DNA of 64,000 nucleotides from assembly GCA_020342235.1 (NCBI GenBank), contig CP073213.1, forward strand, positions 164,501-228,500, given 5' to 3'. This DNA comes from Saccharomycopsis phalli. Lineage: Eukaryota; Ascomycota; Saccharomycetes; Ascoideales; Saccharomycopsidaceae. Shown here piece after piece: positions 52,023 to 61,686 of this stretch. A model generated the notes under the pieces. It was not told the DNA's origin and ran no database searches. It saw only the letters and a program-made list of their open reading frames with translations. The translations under genes and the position numbers were made by a program. Positions within the stretch are counted from its first letter, which is position 1. Every line of letters begins with the position of its first letter.

Positions 52023-52599
52023 ATTGCCAGTACTGTTGGAAATATGCTATAATGTTTTGTTTTAAATATAGCGTGTTTAACAAAATGGCAGCTGACCTAT
52101 ATTTATACTTGAAATGTTTAGGGGCAGTATGCTCCTATCTGTACGACCACGTTCTACTCCAAGACAACTTCGACTTATGGTATATGAGCAATTTCAATAG
52201 ATGCCTTTTACTCCAATAATCATACCTTATTTGGTTGATTATTTATATTTTGGTTAAGTCTCGTATTAAACTGTCCTGTTATACGTTGCAAAAAGCAACA
52301 CGATATACTGATTCAGCTGTGTAAGACATCAATATTCACATTTGTTTTTTCAGTACCTAGTTTGTTTAGTTACACACGCAGGCTATCCCTATTCTGTCGC
52401 TACCTGCCTTAGTAAGTAGGATGCTTACCTACACGTAAAAGTAATGCGTCATTATACTTTAACTTAGCATATGTCTAATTATAATTTATCAGGTCTCATT
52501 TAGTTTTGAATACTACGTTTCTGGGTAATTTTTGAATACAGAAAGCTAGACAGGGTACGGGACCACCTTAGATCCGGAAACCACTTTTGAAATACAACA

Positions 52600-52830
52600 A
52601 CTAGACACATGCAATATTAATCTTAACTATGCAATTAAGCTCTAAGTGAAAAAAGCTCGATATCAAGCACCATCAAGAAACAGGTTAGCCCTTATTGCGA
52701 TCCGAAGTGCCCTAGGTGCGGCAATCCCTCCCCAACAATATTTCATGATCTATCATGCCCAAGTTTAGATGTATTCCGAACTCAGGAAACAGTAGGTGAA
52801 GGCCTCATAACCAGATGTTGAAGATCGTGT
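52600..52830 (+). mobile_element. LINE family 2 fragment, twin of the 60.7-kb copy
   Basis: On the plus strand it encodes the zinc-knuckle part CPRCGNPSPTIFHDLSCPSL, matching CLRCDNPSPTIFYDLSCPCL at 60565-60804 (minus). Similarity continues through the 5' flank into the duplicated protease upstream region. It is therefore the same ancestral insertion carried along by segmental duplication. This copy holds the empty site (CATGC at 52608-52612) for the solo LTR at 60854. Confidence 0.75.
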
Positions 52831-52892
52831 TGAGGATCTGAAAGATTAAGGAGATCGTCCTACTTGTTGAAGAAGTTAACTGAGGCCGTACG

Positions 52893-54748
52893 GACAATAA
52901 TAATAATAATAATAATAATATTTATTTTTGTATTTAGCTATATATTGTCTCCGGCAATACGGTTATTCGACAGATATATTTTCACTCAGGAACATCCTGA
53001 GGCAGCATTGCTGTTGAAGAAAACCCTTTGTCAACCCTCATGCGGTTGCCTGGGATTAAAAACTTCAATGGAGGCAGTTATATTGTTGGTGCTTGGTGCT
53101 TGTATGGATTGTGTAAGAAGCCTGGTCACTCTTGTTGTCGAATGTGACCGCTGAATCTCATCATGTGTTGGAGGAATCATGTTCCAACACGTTCTGGTAG
53201 AACTCTAGGAGTTTGTGGACTGATTTTTGGTCGGCAAACACTTTGCCAAGCGTATTGCGTATGCCATGAGTGGAATCTAGTATGTCATCAATGCGTGATA
53301 GAATTCGAGCTTCTAAGAGCTCTGGACATCGTAGGTCATGTATGATGGAGGGGGAGTGAATCCCACATCGTTTACACTTTGGGTCATCATTGCCAAATAA
53401 TTTGAGCAACGATCCGTCTGTGAGGCTCTTTCCGCTGAGTAGTTGTGATGCCAAACTGAGGATTGCCTTGGGGCCTGCAAGCGCTTCCGTGAGGAGGAGC
53501 TTGGTTTTGTCTCGGTGCACTTTGAACAGACTGGTGCTGATCTTGCGCGCATTCCTATAGTGGTTTGGGAGTGATTCACTGGTTGAGGTGACCATTTCTT
53601 GCCACTCTTTGGTTGCCGCGTCTGAGGCCATTGTCTTGAGCATCTGGATGCGGGCCCGCTTTGGATTTTGTATCGGTGGCGGGTCGTCTTCGAGTCGCTT
53701 TTCCTCTAGGGCATAATCAGCGCGTTGTTCAAGTAATCGAGCGACTGCGTCAAACGTTCTGATATCTGGATTGTGGGGGGCTGTTGCCTGTAACATGTCC
53801 TGGATAAGAGGGCGCTTGGGAATTGTGATTCTCGTGTTTCCATTGATCGTGGTAGTTTGGAACAAACTTGAGCGGACTGGGTTTTGGCGTGATGTATTCA
53901 TGAACCATCTCATGGATTTCATCAGTGCCAAGAACTTAAGTAGGATCGTTGGTGGTGGAATACCACTTTCGATATAGATGATCGGGGTGGACGTGGGTCT
54001 GAGGAGGCCTAGCGCCAGCCGTAGGATTGAGTTGAATATCACACTGACCTGACCCCATTGGGTTTTTGTCATGCTGTTATAGAACACCTCGAGTCCATAC
54101 GATATGATGGGAACTGCGCACGTTTTGAACAATATTATCGTGGTTCGTCCCGTGGTTCCTCGTGTCATTCGGCTTAAGTACCTTATTTGTTCAGCAGTAC
54201 GGCGCATCTTGGACAATATTTGTTTTAGATGGCCCCTGAAGCTGAGTCTTGAATCAAGGGTAATGCCTAATAACTTGACCTCGTTTGTTTCCTCCTTTCG
54301 TCCTCCGTCCGGAAGTCGGAGGCTGGATTCACAGTTCGGTAACCGTCTTCGATTCGGGAAGAATCGTATGTATTGTAGTTTCGGGCCATAGTCAAAGCTT
54401 GTGAAATTCTCCTGACCCCAATGATGGCATTCCTGTAAGCACCGTTGAAGTGTATGCTCAATGTCGCTACGGGAGCCCGTCTTGACAATTGTAATGTCAT
54501 CAATGAATCCTAGGGCCACTGCCCCTTTCCGCTCAAGCCGGTTGTAGAGGTCGTGGGTGTAGATCATGAAGAGGATCGGAGAGATTGGAGAGCCTTGTGG
54601 GACTCCGAACGTGACGGGGAGGTTCTGGTCTGATAACTGTCCATCAATTTTTAGCTGAGTACTTCGGTTCTGGAGGAAGTTACTAGTCCAATTAATTATC
54701 TCGGGTGGAGCGCCGACAGCTTGCATCTTTTGTAGTAGTAGGTCAAGC
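52893..54748 (-). mobile_element. LINE family 1 element, 5'-truncated, with (ATT)n tail
   Basis: About 1.85 kb. The 3' end (left) has a run of about eight AAT on the plus strand, so the element ends in (ATT)n, then a short untranslated region and the ORF described separately. The 5' end at about 54748 abuts an LTR fragment. Relatives of its 3' end are at 24318-24725 and 56131-57350. The ORF is open throughout, so this is the youngest LINE copy in the window. Confidence 0.85.
53161..54726 (-). CDS. LINE reverse transcriptase, C-terminal two thirds
   Basis: 521 codons. The polymerase motifs GVPQGSPISPILF (41-53) and FIDDITI (74-80, catalytic DD) are followed by EVKLLGITLDSRLSF (RT motif 7) and a thumb region. 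Near the C-terminus is a zinc knuckle CKRC..H...C in CKRCGIHSPSIIHDLRC, as in many LINE clades. No RNase H motif is evident. The endonuclease and the N-terminal RT motifs are missing because the element is 5'-truncated, so the first methionine is not a true start. The copy cannot move on its own. Clade is not settled; Tad-like or L1-like fungal elements are the candidates. Confidence 0.85.
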   Translation of the reverse strand: MQAVGAPPEIINWTSNFLQNRSTQLKIDGQLSDQNLPVTFGVPQGSPISPILFMIYTHDLYNRLERKGAVALGFIDDITIVKTGSRSDIEHTLQRCLQECHHWGQENFTSFDYGPKLQYIRFFPNRRRLPNCESSLRLPDGGRKEETNEVKLLGITLDSRLSFRGHLKQILSKMRRTAEQIRYLSRMTRGTTGRTTIILFKTCAVPIISYGLEVFYNSMTKTQWGQVSVIFNSILRLALGLLRPTSTPIIYIESGIPPPTILLKFLALMKSMRWFMNTSRQNPVRSSLFQTTTINGNTRITIPKRPLIQDMLQATAPHNPDIRTFDAVARLLEQRADYALEEKRLEDDPPPIQNPKRARIQMLKTMASDAATKEWQEMVTSTSESLPNHYRNARKISTSLFKVHRDKTKLLLTEALAGPKAILSLASQLLSGKSLTDGSLLKLFGNDDPKCKRCGIHSPSIIHDLRCPELLEARILSRIDDILDSTHGIRNTLGKVFADQKSVHKLLEFYQNVLEHDSSNT

Positions 54749-54800
54749 GAGTATATTCTAACTATCTTATCAACACGTATCTCAGTTACTATATTACATC
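54749..54800 (-). mobile_element. LTR fragment, family 1
   Basis: GGTCAAGCGAGTATATTCTA through CAGTTACTATATTAC is the start of the family-1 LTR, inverted. Its right junction ATCAGTAAAGATATA is the same as at 63868, so the two are copies of one insertion. The LINE cuts it on the left. Confidence 0.7.
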
Positions 54801-55006
54801 AGTAAAGATATAAAAAAGTTTAGAATTTAAGCATAATTTGATACCAGGCTGATATTATGAATAAATTCTCACAATGCTAACAAGTAAAATGAACAAGCCT
54901 GCCAGCAGTCAAATTAAAAACTTCACCTGATATTTATTCTAGATCTACTATACACAATTCACAGTTAAGCATAAAAAATCGACATAAACTGAATAAAATT
55001 CTATAA

Positions 55007-55507
55007 TTAAAGCAAGGCAAAGATACCGACAAGGCCTCCAGAAACTAAAGCCATGCAGTAATAGCTATTGTCCAACACCCCATGAGCAGCGGCACCAACA
55101 CCTTTTGAAGAAGCTGAACCGGATGAAGAAGACGCGCTCGCAGAAGAACCGTTTAATTTCAGTACAAAATCAATAGTACCCGTAACAATATGACTAGTAT
55201 TTCCCTGCCCTAGACTAACCGTAGCCAAACTCACGTTTCCATGAATGTTCGACGGCATGATAGTAGTCACAGAATCTGCAGAAGTAATTACACTCGCCAC
55301 AGAAGGCAATTCTGGCTATGCAGTGCCTTTATACAACCCAATATATAGGGTGTACGTGACTCCGAAGGAAGTAGCAGTAGTAGTAATTGGTGCCATCACT
55401 GTAAAAGGAAGTTCATCTGTCGTATAGGTTGTCAAGTAAGATGATACTGAATAAGAATGGTCAGCAAACACGCTTCCAACCAAAAGAATGAAAAGCCCAG
55501 GGTTCAT
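55007..55507 (-). pseudogene. Broken small GPI-type surface protein gene
   Basis: The reading frame is the same length as the copies in modules A and B, with leader MNPGLFILLVGSVFADHS and GPI tail MALVSGGLVGIFALL. It contains one in-frame TAG (55314-55316) at the position of a GAG glutamate codon in module A (E in ISEPELPS). Apart from this stop the frame is open, so the loss is recent, or the stop is read through. Its protease partner is missing on the left, where an LTR fragment and the LINE now lie. Confidence 0.8.
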
Positions 55508-55789
55508 CATAACTGTTGTGCAGGTTAAAAAAAGAGCAAAGGCTGGGCTTTTTAAATATGCATCTGTAAGTGAATTCTTGAAAGGATGCATATGCATAAA
55601 TATGCATGTACGTGTTTCCGTCTGATAAAGTAGTGCTTTCCCAATTTGTCCAATGACGCACAGATCAGGTACGTAATTCATTACGAGTCTCAGTTTGTGT
55701 TTCTTTTTTAATTATATACAACCTCCGATGACAGTATAATAATAATTAGAAATCCCTCTATTTATTTATTTATTTTTTTTTTTTGATGT

Positions 55790-55960
55790 GTGGAATTTGA
55801 TATTTATGTATGAGACGCCCAGCTGTGCCAGTAATATCCCCAGCGATTCCAACAAACAGTACCGGCATTCTTGATTCTACCACTCCATTTTTTTTCTTGG
55901 ACATTTTCAGAGTCTTGTGAGTCGACAGGAGCAACAGGGGCGTCAATAACAACAGGACTC
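55790..55960 (-). pseudogene. Fragment of the small secreted-protein family
   Basis: On the minus strand it matches the second half of the relic at 48725-49032 (words like TGTCCAAGAAAAAAAATGG and AGAATCAAGAATGCCGGTAC). It lies upstream of the broken GPI gene, just as the relic at 48725 lies upstream of the module B GPI gene. Confidence 0.5.
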
Positions 55961-56130
55961 CGGCTCTCTTAGAAAAACCACCTCGAAAAACTACTGATTA
56001 AATCTGAAAGAATCATGATTTCACAAAGATCTAACTCATGGGAAACAATTTTACATTCTTCAATTACAGTTCTTGCCGTGATCAAATGTATTTGGTATGA
56101 CTAGACTAATACCTAACTAATCATTACGTA

Positions 56131-57350
56131 ATTAATAATAATAATATTTATTTATTTATTCAGCTATATTTTGTCTCTTGAAGCATGGTGATTTGACAAG
56201 GATATTTTCACACAAGAAAATTCTGAGGCAGCAATGCTGTTGATGAAAACCCTTTATTAGTACACATGTAGCAGCCTGGGATTAAAATCTTCAATGTGAG
56301 CTATTGTTTTGTTGAAGTACGGATGGTGCTGGATGTGAATGTGAGAAGCCTGAGTGCTTGCTCTTAAGCCATTTCCTGAAGTATCTGTGTACGTGTGAAT
56401 TGAAGTAACTGAATACGTGAGGATTGAAGCATCCATAGAGTATGAGTGTCTCCCAAGAGGTATTTATTGTTATAATGCATAACCCGCTCTCACTTCTAAT
56501 AGTTTTGTAATGGCTTTGTAAGGTGAACTGTGTATCAAGGGCAATTCCCAACAATTTAACTTGATTTGTTTCCAATTTTGTTGCGACTGTAAAAATCGTC
56601 CGTCTAGGTCATCAAATAAAATTGGTGATATTGGTGGGCAATGCGAGACTCCAAACGCTAATGGAAGCAACCAATCAGACATCCAGACTTCGATTTTAAG
56701 TCGAGTTCTACTGTTTTGTAAGAAATTATTGGCCCAGTTGATAATCTCAGGAGAGGCACCCACTTGGTGCATTTTCTTGGTATCAGGTGGCTCATATTGT
56801 TGAAGGCTCCTTCAATTGTCCATAAAGGCAACTCTAGAGTTAGTTTCCAGTCGTCTGGTAGGTTTCTCTATTGATTTTAAAGTGAGTCTCAGCATATACT
56901 TTAACTTTGTTCACTGGGATTTTGTCGCCCGTCGTGATTTTGGAGTAGAAAGCGTTGTTAAAAAAAATCTATGCTGTTCCTCATACAGTTTCATCATCTT
57001 GTTACCTTTCGTTGGGTTATAGGCTGTCCAGATAGTAGTATTGTCCAATCTAAATAGAAAACCATCCTATCATTTGAATTTTTCATATCTAACTGATGTA
57101 TTAAAAGTTTTCTATGCTATGCTCTTTGGTAGATCATCCATTAAGAGGCTTATTACGGCTCTATATGCATTTTTTACCTGGTTGGGTAAACCACCGCTTT
57201 GAAAGACTGTTTATTAATTTCATCGGGGTGTGCCTATCAATAATCTTCCCAAGGGTATACAATATTGGCGACCGCCTTATTTTACTCATACTCTGTATGG
57301 ATTATGCTCGTGAGGCGACTATTGTCTAGAGCTGTGTGCACGCTTTGCCA
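56131..57350 (-). mobile_element. LINE family 1, decayed copy
   Basis: It has a short ATT tail at 56131-56145 and the family 3' end (TTATTCAGCTATATTTTGTC, TTCTGAGGCAGCAATGCTGT). The RT piece MHQVGASPEIINWANNFLQN matches MQAVGAPPEIINWTSNFLQN of the younger LINE. Further upstream is a TIEGAFNNMS piece (RT motif A region) and a TIWTAYNPTKGN piece, parts that the younger copy lacks. Frameshifts and stops are many. Confidence 0.75.
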
Positions 57351-57499
57351 ATTTATTCTAGCATAGTTGTGTGTTTTTCGGGGTCTAATTTTTTGCTGCT
57401 CATATCAGAAGGTCAAAAGATTACTCAGAGACCAAAGTGGTCGTAGTCAAATTTCCTAAGTTTTTCCAGTGATGTCACCTGTCTTTCCAACTAGTCACT

Positions 57500-59280
57500 A
57501 ATGAAAATTACATCCAGTATGATTCCATCTCTGTGTGTTGCCTGGTAGATGTTGTTAAGATATTGGAGTTCCCAATTTCAATCATGTCATTGATCTTTGT
57601 CGTATCCCTTTTTTGATTCTAATCCAACAATAATCCGAGATGTTATGAATGGGTGGATATCATTTAGGTGTCCCATTATAATTCCGTTAGAGATGCCTTG
57701 TTTTTTTATCATGTAGTTTTTCACTAACTTTCAAAAGTGGGTATGTGAGGTGGGCTTTGAAGTCATGCAGAGCATTGTAGATGTTTATAATGTCCACTAT
57801 CTGCTTCTTTGAGTGTATTGTGATTCCAACACAATCCCTGTTCTGTAATTCATTAATATGTGAAATTTGATAGTAGCATTTATTTTCATTTTGTATCGTA
57901 TTAACATATGTTTTGGCCCAAGATCGTAGCTGTCGTTCGCTTGGTTCCGGGTCATAATCCTGCTCATCATAAGCAGCATGGTTACAAGTTTCATCTGAAT
58001 TGTACTGGCATACCCTTTACTGTACTAGTATAATCACTGCTGAATTCCTGTGGTAATCCAAGATCGCTTCAAGATATAATCCTCTCGGGAACATCGATTG
58101 ATATTATAATAATCTTTATTGGGTACTGTTATGAAGGGAATGACTGTGTGGAACAGATTTGCTACAATTTGACCGTGGAGTATAGCCTGTGGCCGAGTTC
58201 TTATCAACTATTGGGTATGTTTCAGTGGTGTTGATTGTTATGCCTCGTAGCATATGAGATACATTTGAGATAGGGACTATGACAATAGAATTTTCAGGCA
58301 CTTTGCTTTGCAAGTTTTCAGCGGATGGCTATGATTGCGGCGGATCCCGTCTTGTTTTGGTGCCATCTTGTTTTGGTGCCATCTTGTTTTGGTGCCATGG
58401 TTTGGTGAATCTCTTCCGGTTCTTATTAGGTGTTCGTGATTTCAAGCGCGTTTTTCAGATTGCATCTCTCTTTGTAGTAATCAAGTCTGTGAAATACCCT
58501 GAGAAATGAGAACTATTGTTTACTAGCAAAGCTCACTGCTTCTTCATCAGGGAAAAGGATTCGAGCTGACTATGACTTATCCGTTTCCGGTGGAAGCATG
58601 AACCAATCTGGGATATTTTCATGGTTAATGAATAGCTGTGAAATGGAACTAATAGTTTCCCTCCTCCCAATTTTTCTTTCTCAGTACCCAAGTGATCTCT
58701 ACTCCTACAATTAAACCGCCATGTCTCCAGTTCATTCTTAACTTTGAGGATTGGTGAAATAGAGTATTTTGCCTTCAACTTCTAATTCTCTTCCAGTTGG
58801 TTCTTGTGCTCGTGATTTATGTTGGATAAGAGTTCTCCCACATTTTGGATAGATAGTGAAAGTATTAAACAAGTCTCTGAAATTTATTAAGATATCTAGA
58901 AATATATTGAATCCTTCAGTAGATGAGAAATAATTTTGGGGGTTTTTTGAGTTTAGCGGAAATGAGTCCGATGACTTGTGTATGAACATGCCAAAAAGCG
59001 CTATGATGGTTTGAGCCCCGTCCTCAATTGAGTGATGAGTATTCTCCAACTGGGAGGGGGTGAGAGAGGATTCATAAGGTTGGATAATCATTCATTTCAC
59101 ATTTTAGCCATTTGATGCTGGTAGAGGTTGGTAGCTTCCATGAATTTGTGTGGCATACCCGCTTGTTTCACCTAGTGAGGGGTCATTTTCGTCTTCCTTG
59201 GTGAGGCCATAGTAGTTTTTATTTGGCTACTAGAATCATGTTGCGACGCTCTGGTGGTGTTTGGATCAGATTGATTTGAG
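57500..59280 (-). mobile_element. Probable second, older LINE relic
   Basis: The piece NDSYDLGPKHMLIRYK (57797-57994, minus) resembles NFTSFDYGPKLQYIRF, the post-catalytic region of the family-1 polymerase. It lies upstream of the copy at 56131-57350, so it belongs to another element. The frame at 58738-59091 (TPSQLENTHHSIEDGAQTII) might be from a LINE N-terminal ORF, but I do not recognise it. Three copies of TTTTGGTGCCATCTTG-like units lie at 58350-58400. Confidence 0.4.
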
Positions 59281-59891
59281 TAAATGGCATATTCTTGAGA
59301 ATTTATTTGATTTATGGTCATTTAGTGCCCGGTGTGTTGACCAGAGAGTTGACCAGAGAGTCGCACTCATTTCATATTGCTCCGATTTGGGAAGAATTCC
59401 TTTTTTTTGTTACAAATATCAGACGTATGTTTGTTACACAACGTATAGTTGTCAGAATATACCTTGCATTTTTGTCAATAAGATAATAGTATGAAACAGT
59501 ATAGTTGTGAAATTAATACACACAAGTACGTATGTACCACAAATACTGTGACACGCCGTCTTTTAAAATATCGTAGAACGTCAGAGAAATGTCTAATATG
59601 TGCACTCATCAACATTGAAACATAACTTGACACAAACCTGTGTGATTAAACAATTGAGAAATTGTATGAAAAGTATCCTAACATGAACACGCTACACTCT
59701 GAGTATACCTTAAGTGGGTATTTGTTGTCGGTAACTTATCAATAAAGAAGTTTATGAAACCGATGTCAACATAAACCATCAAGAAACTAAAACTAAAAAT
59801 GTTCAATTTTTTACTATAAAAAAGACGAAATTCTCATAAATCAAAATCAAATAAATCAAAATCAAATAAATCAGAATCAAATAAATCAGCA

Positions 59892-60035
59892 ATGCAATTC
59901 CAAACACTCTTTACCATCTTCTCCATTGCTTTAACTGCTTTGGCTGCGCCAATTAAAGTAAGTGATCATGCAGAAAGTGGGGCGTTGTTTGTTAAACCTC
60001 AATTGTTCCAAAATATAGAAGATGAAAGTTGGTAG
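59892..60035 (+). CDS. Small secreted-protein family member, possibly partial
   Basis: A 47-codon frame starting with a clear signal peptide, MQFQTLFTIFSIALTALAAP, then IKVSDHAESGALFVKPQLF. It is paralogous in its leader to the relic at 48725. Directly after PIK the DNA reads GTAAGT, a good 5' splice donor, so the frame after it may be intron and the real second exon unrecognised. No homologue known to me. A run of three AATAAATCA(G/A)-type repeats precedes the ATG. Whether it is expressed is unknown. Confidence 0.4.
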   Translation: MQFQTLFTIFSIALTALAAPIKVSDHAESGALFVKPQLFQNIEDESW

Positions 60036-60309
60036 AGTTAAAATGAGGCATTGTTTTTGGCACGGGAATATATAACTATGCATTCTGTTATTCCATTTGA
60101 ATAGGCTTAATATTTAATGCCGTTAGATGGCATATATAAACGAATAGATTTAGATTACATGTGTAAGTAGAAGATTTCAAGTAAATCATCACATTATAGG
60201 CCTCAAATAAGAGACTTGAAATAAATATTCTTAAGTAGAAGATTTCCAGTAAATAATCACATTAGAGGCCGGATATTAAAGAACTTACATTAGAGACTCC
60301 AGGAATTTT

Positions 60310-60845
60310 TTGCAATAATATTTATTTAAGGCTATAGCTATACTAGACTCCCAGAGGAGATTTATACTTCGCCGTCTATGACTAAGGACGGTGCCGCTAA
60401 TATTTGAGTCGAGAGAAAACCCTTTGAATAGAGATAAAAACATTCGACTTGATCTTGAAGGAACTGTTGAAGAGAGATCACTCAGAAGTAGCTGTGGAGT
60501 CTCGACCCCTGAGGATCTACCTACCCGGCTGCCCTTCATGCCATGCTGTGAAATAAAAAGGAATCTATCCATCCAGCACTAACGTGTAGAATCCTATAAG
60601 GAAATGAACTGATTTTGCGTCTGTGAAGAGGCGGCGAATCTGCGCTCTGGCTGTGAGGCCCTCACCGATTGTTTCCTGAGTTCGGAATACCTCTAAACAT
60701 GGGCATGATAGGTCATAAAATATTGTTGGGGAGGGATTGTCGCACCTAAGGCATTTCAGATTGTAATTAGGGTTAGCTTGTTTTTTGATAGTACTTGATA
60801 CCAAGCTTTCTTCACTTAGAGCTTAATTGCATAGTTAAGATTAAT
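60310..60845 (-). mobile_element. LINE family 2, 5'-truncated copy
   Basis: 3' end with GGCTATAGCTATACTAGACT, then the C-terminal coding part at 60565-60804 with the knuckle KCLRCDNPSPTIFYDLSC and the end TDAKSVHFLIGFYTLVLDG. This corresponds to ADQKSVHKLLEFYQNVLEHD in family 1. A short AAT tail lies at 60315. It is duplicated at 52600-52830. Confidence 0.75.
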
Positions 60846-60848
60846 ATT

Positions 60849-61108
60849 GCATGTGTAATATAATAACTAAGATACGTGTTGATAAGATAGTTAGAATATA
60901 TTCGCTTGTCCTGTTTAGGGGGGCGAGATTAGCTATATAAGTGGTGACGGAGTCAGGAAAGGAGAGACGAAGCGTACGGCATTGCTGCCTTAGTGTTGCA
61001 TCGACTGGTCAAAGGGATGTGTTTAGGGTAATTATCTAGTACTTATCACGGGAGTTCGAGTCTTGTATTAGAAAGAATTAAGGTAGGTACGGACTTTATT
61101 ACAGCATG
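60849..61108 (+). mobile_element. Solo LTR, family 1, with visible empty site
   Basis: LTR 60854-61103, 250 bp, beginning TGTAATATAATAAC and ending ACTTTATTACA. It is flanked by the 5-bp duplication GCATG (60849-60853 and 61104-61108). At 52608-52612 the duplicated segment has the same flanks with one CATGC (inverted) and no LTR, so the insertion came after the segmental duplication. No internal region remains. Confidence 0.92.
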
Positions 61109-61686
61109 TGTCTAGTTGTTGTATTGCAAAAGTGGTTTACGGATGTAAGGTGGTTCCGTACCCTGTCTAGCTTTCTGTATTCAAAAATTACCCAGAAACG
61201 TAGTATTCAAAACTAAATGAGACCTGATAAATTATAATTAGACATATGCTAAGTTAAAGTATAATGACGCATTACTTTTACGTGTAGGTAAGCATCCCAC
61301 TTATTGAAGCAGGCATCAACAGAATAGGGAATATCCTGTGCGTGTGGCTCGATAGGTACTGAAAAACCAAATGTGAATATTGATGTCTTACACATATGAA
61401 TCAGTATACCATGTTGCTTTTTGCAACGTACAACAGGATAGTTTAATATGAGACTTGACAAAAATATAAATAATTAACCAAATTAAGTATGATTATTGGA
61501 ATAAAAAGCATCTATTTACATTACCCTTATACCAATAGTCAAAATTGTCTCGGAGTGGAGCGTAGTCGTACAGATAGCAGCATACTGCCCCTAAACATTT
61601 CGAGTATAAATATAGATCGGTAGCCATCTTGTGAAACGCTAGATTTAAAACCAACCGATTCAGTAATATTTAATACCTATGGTAAT

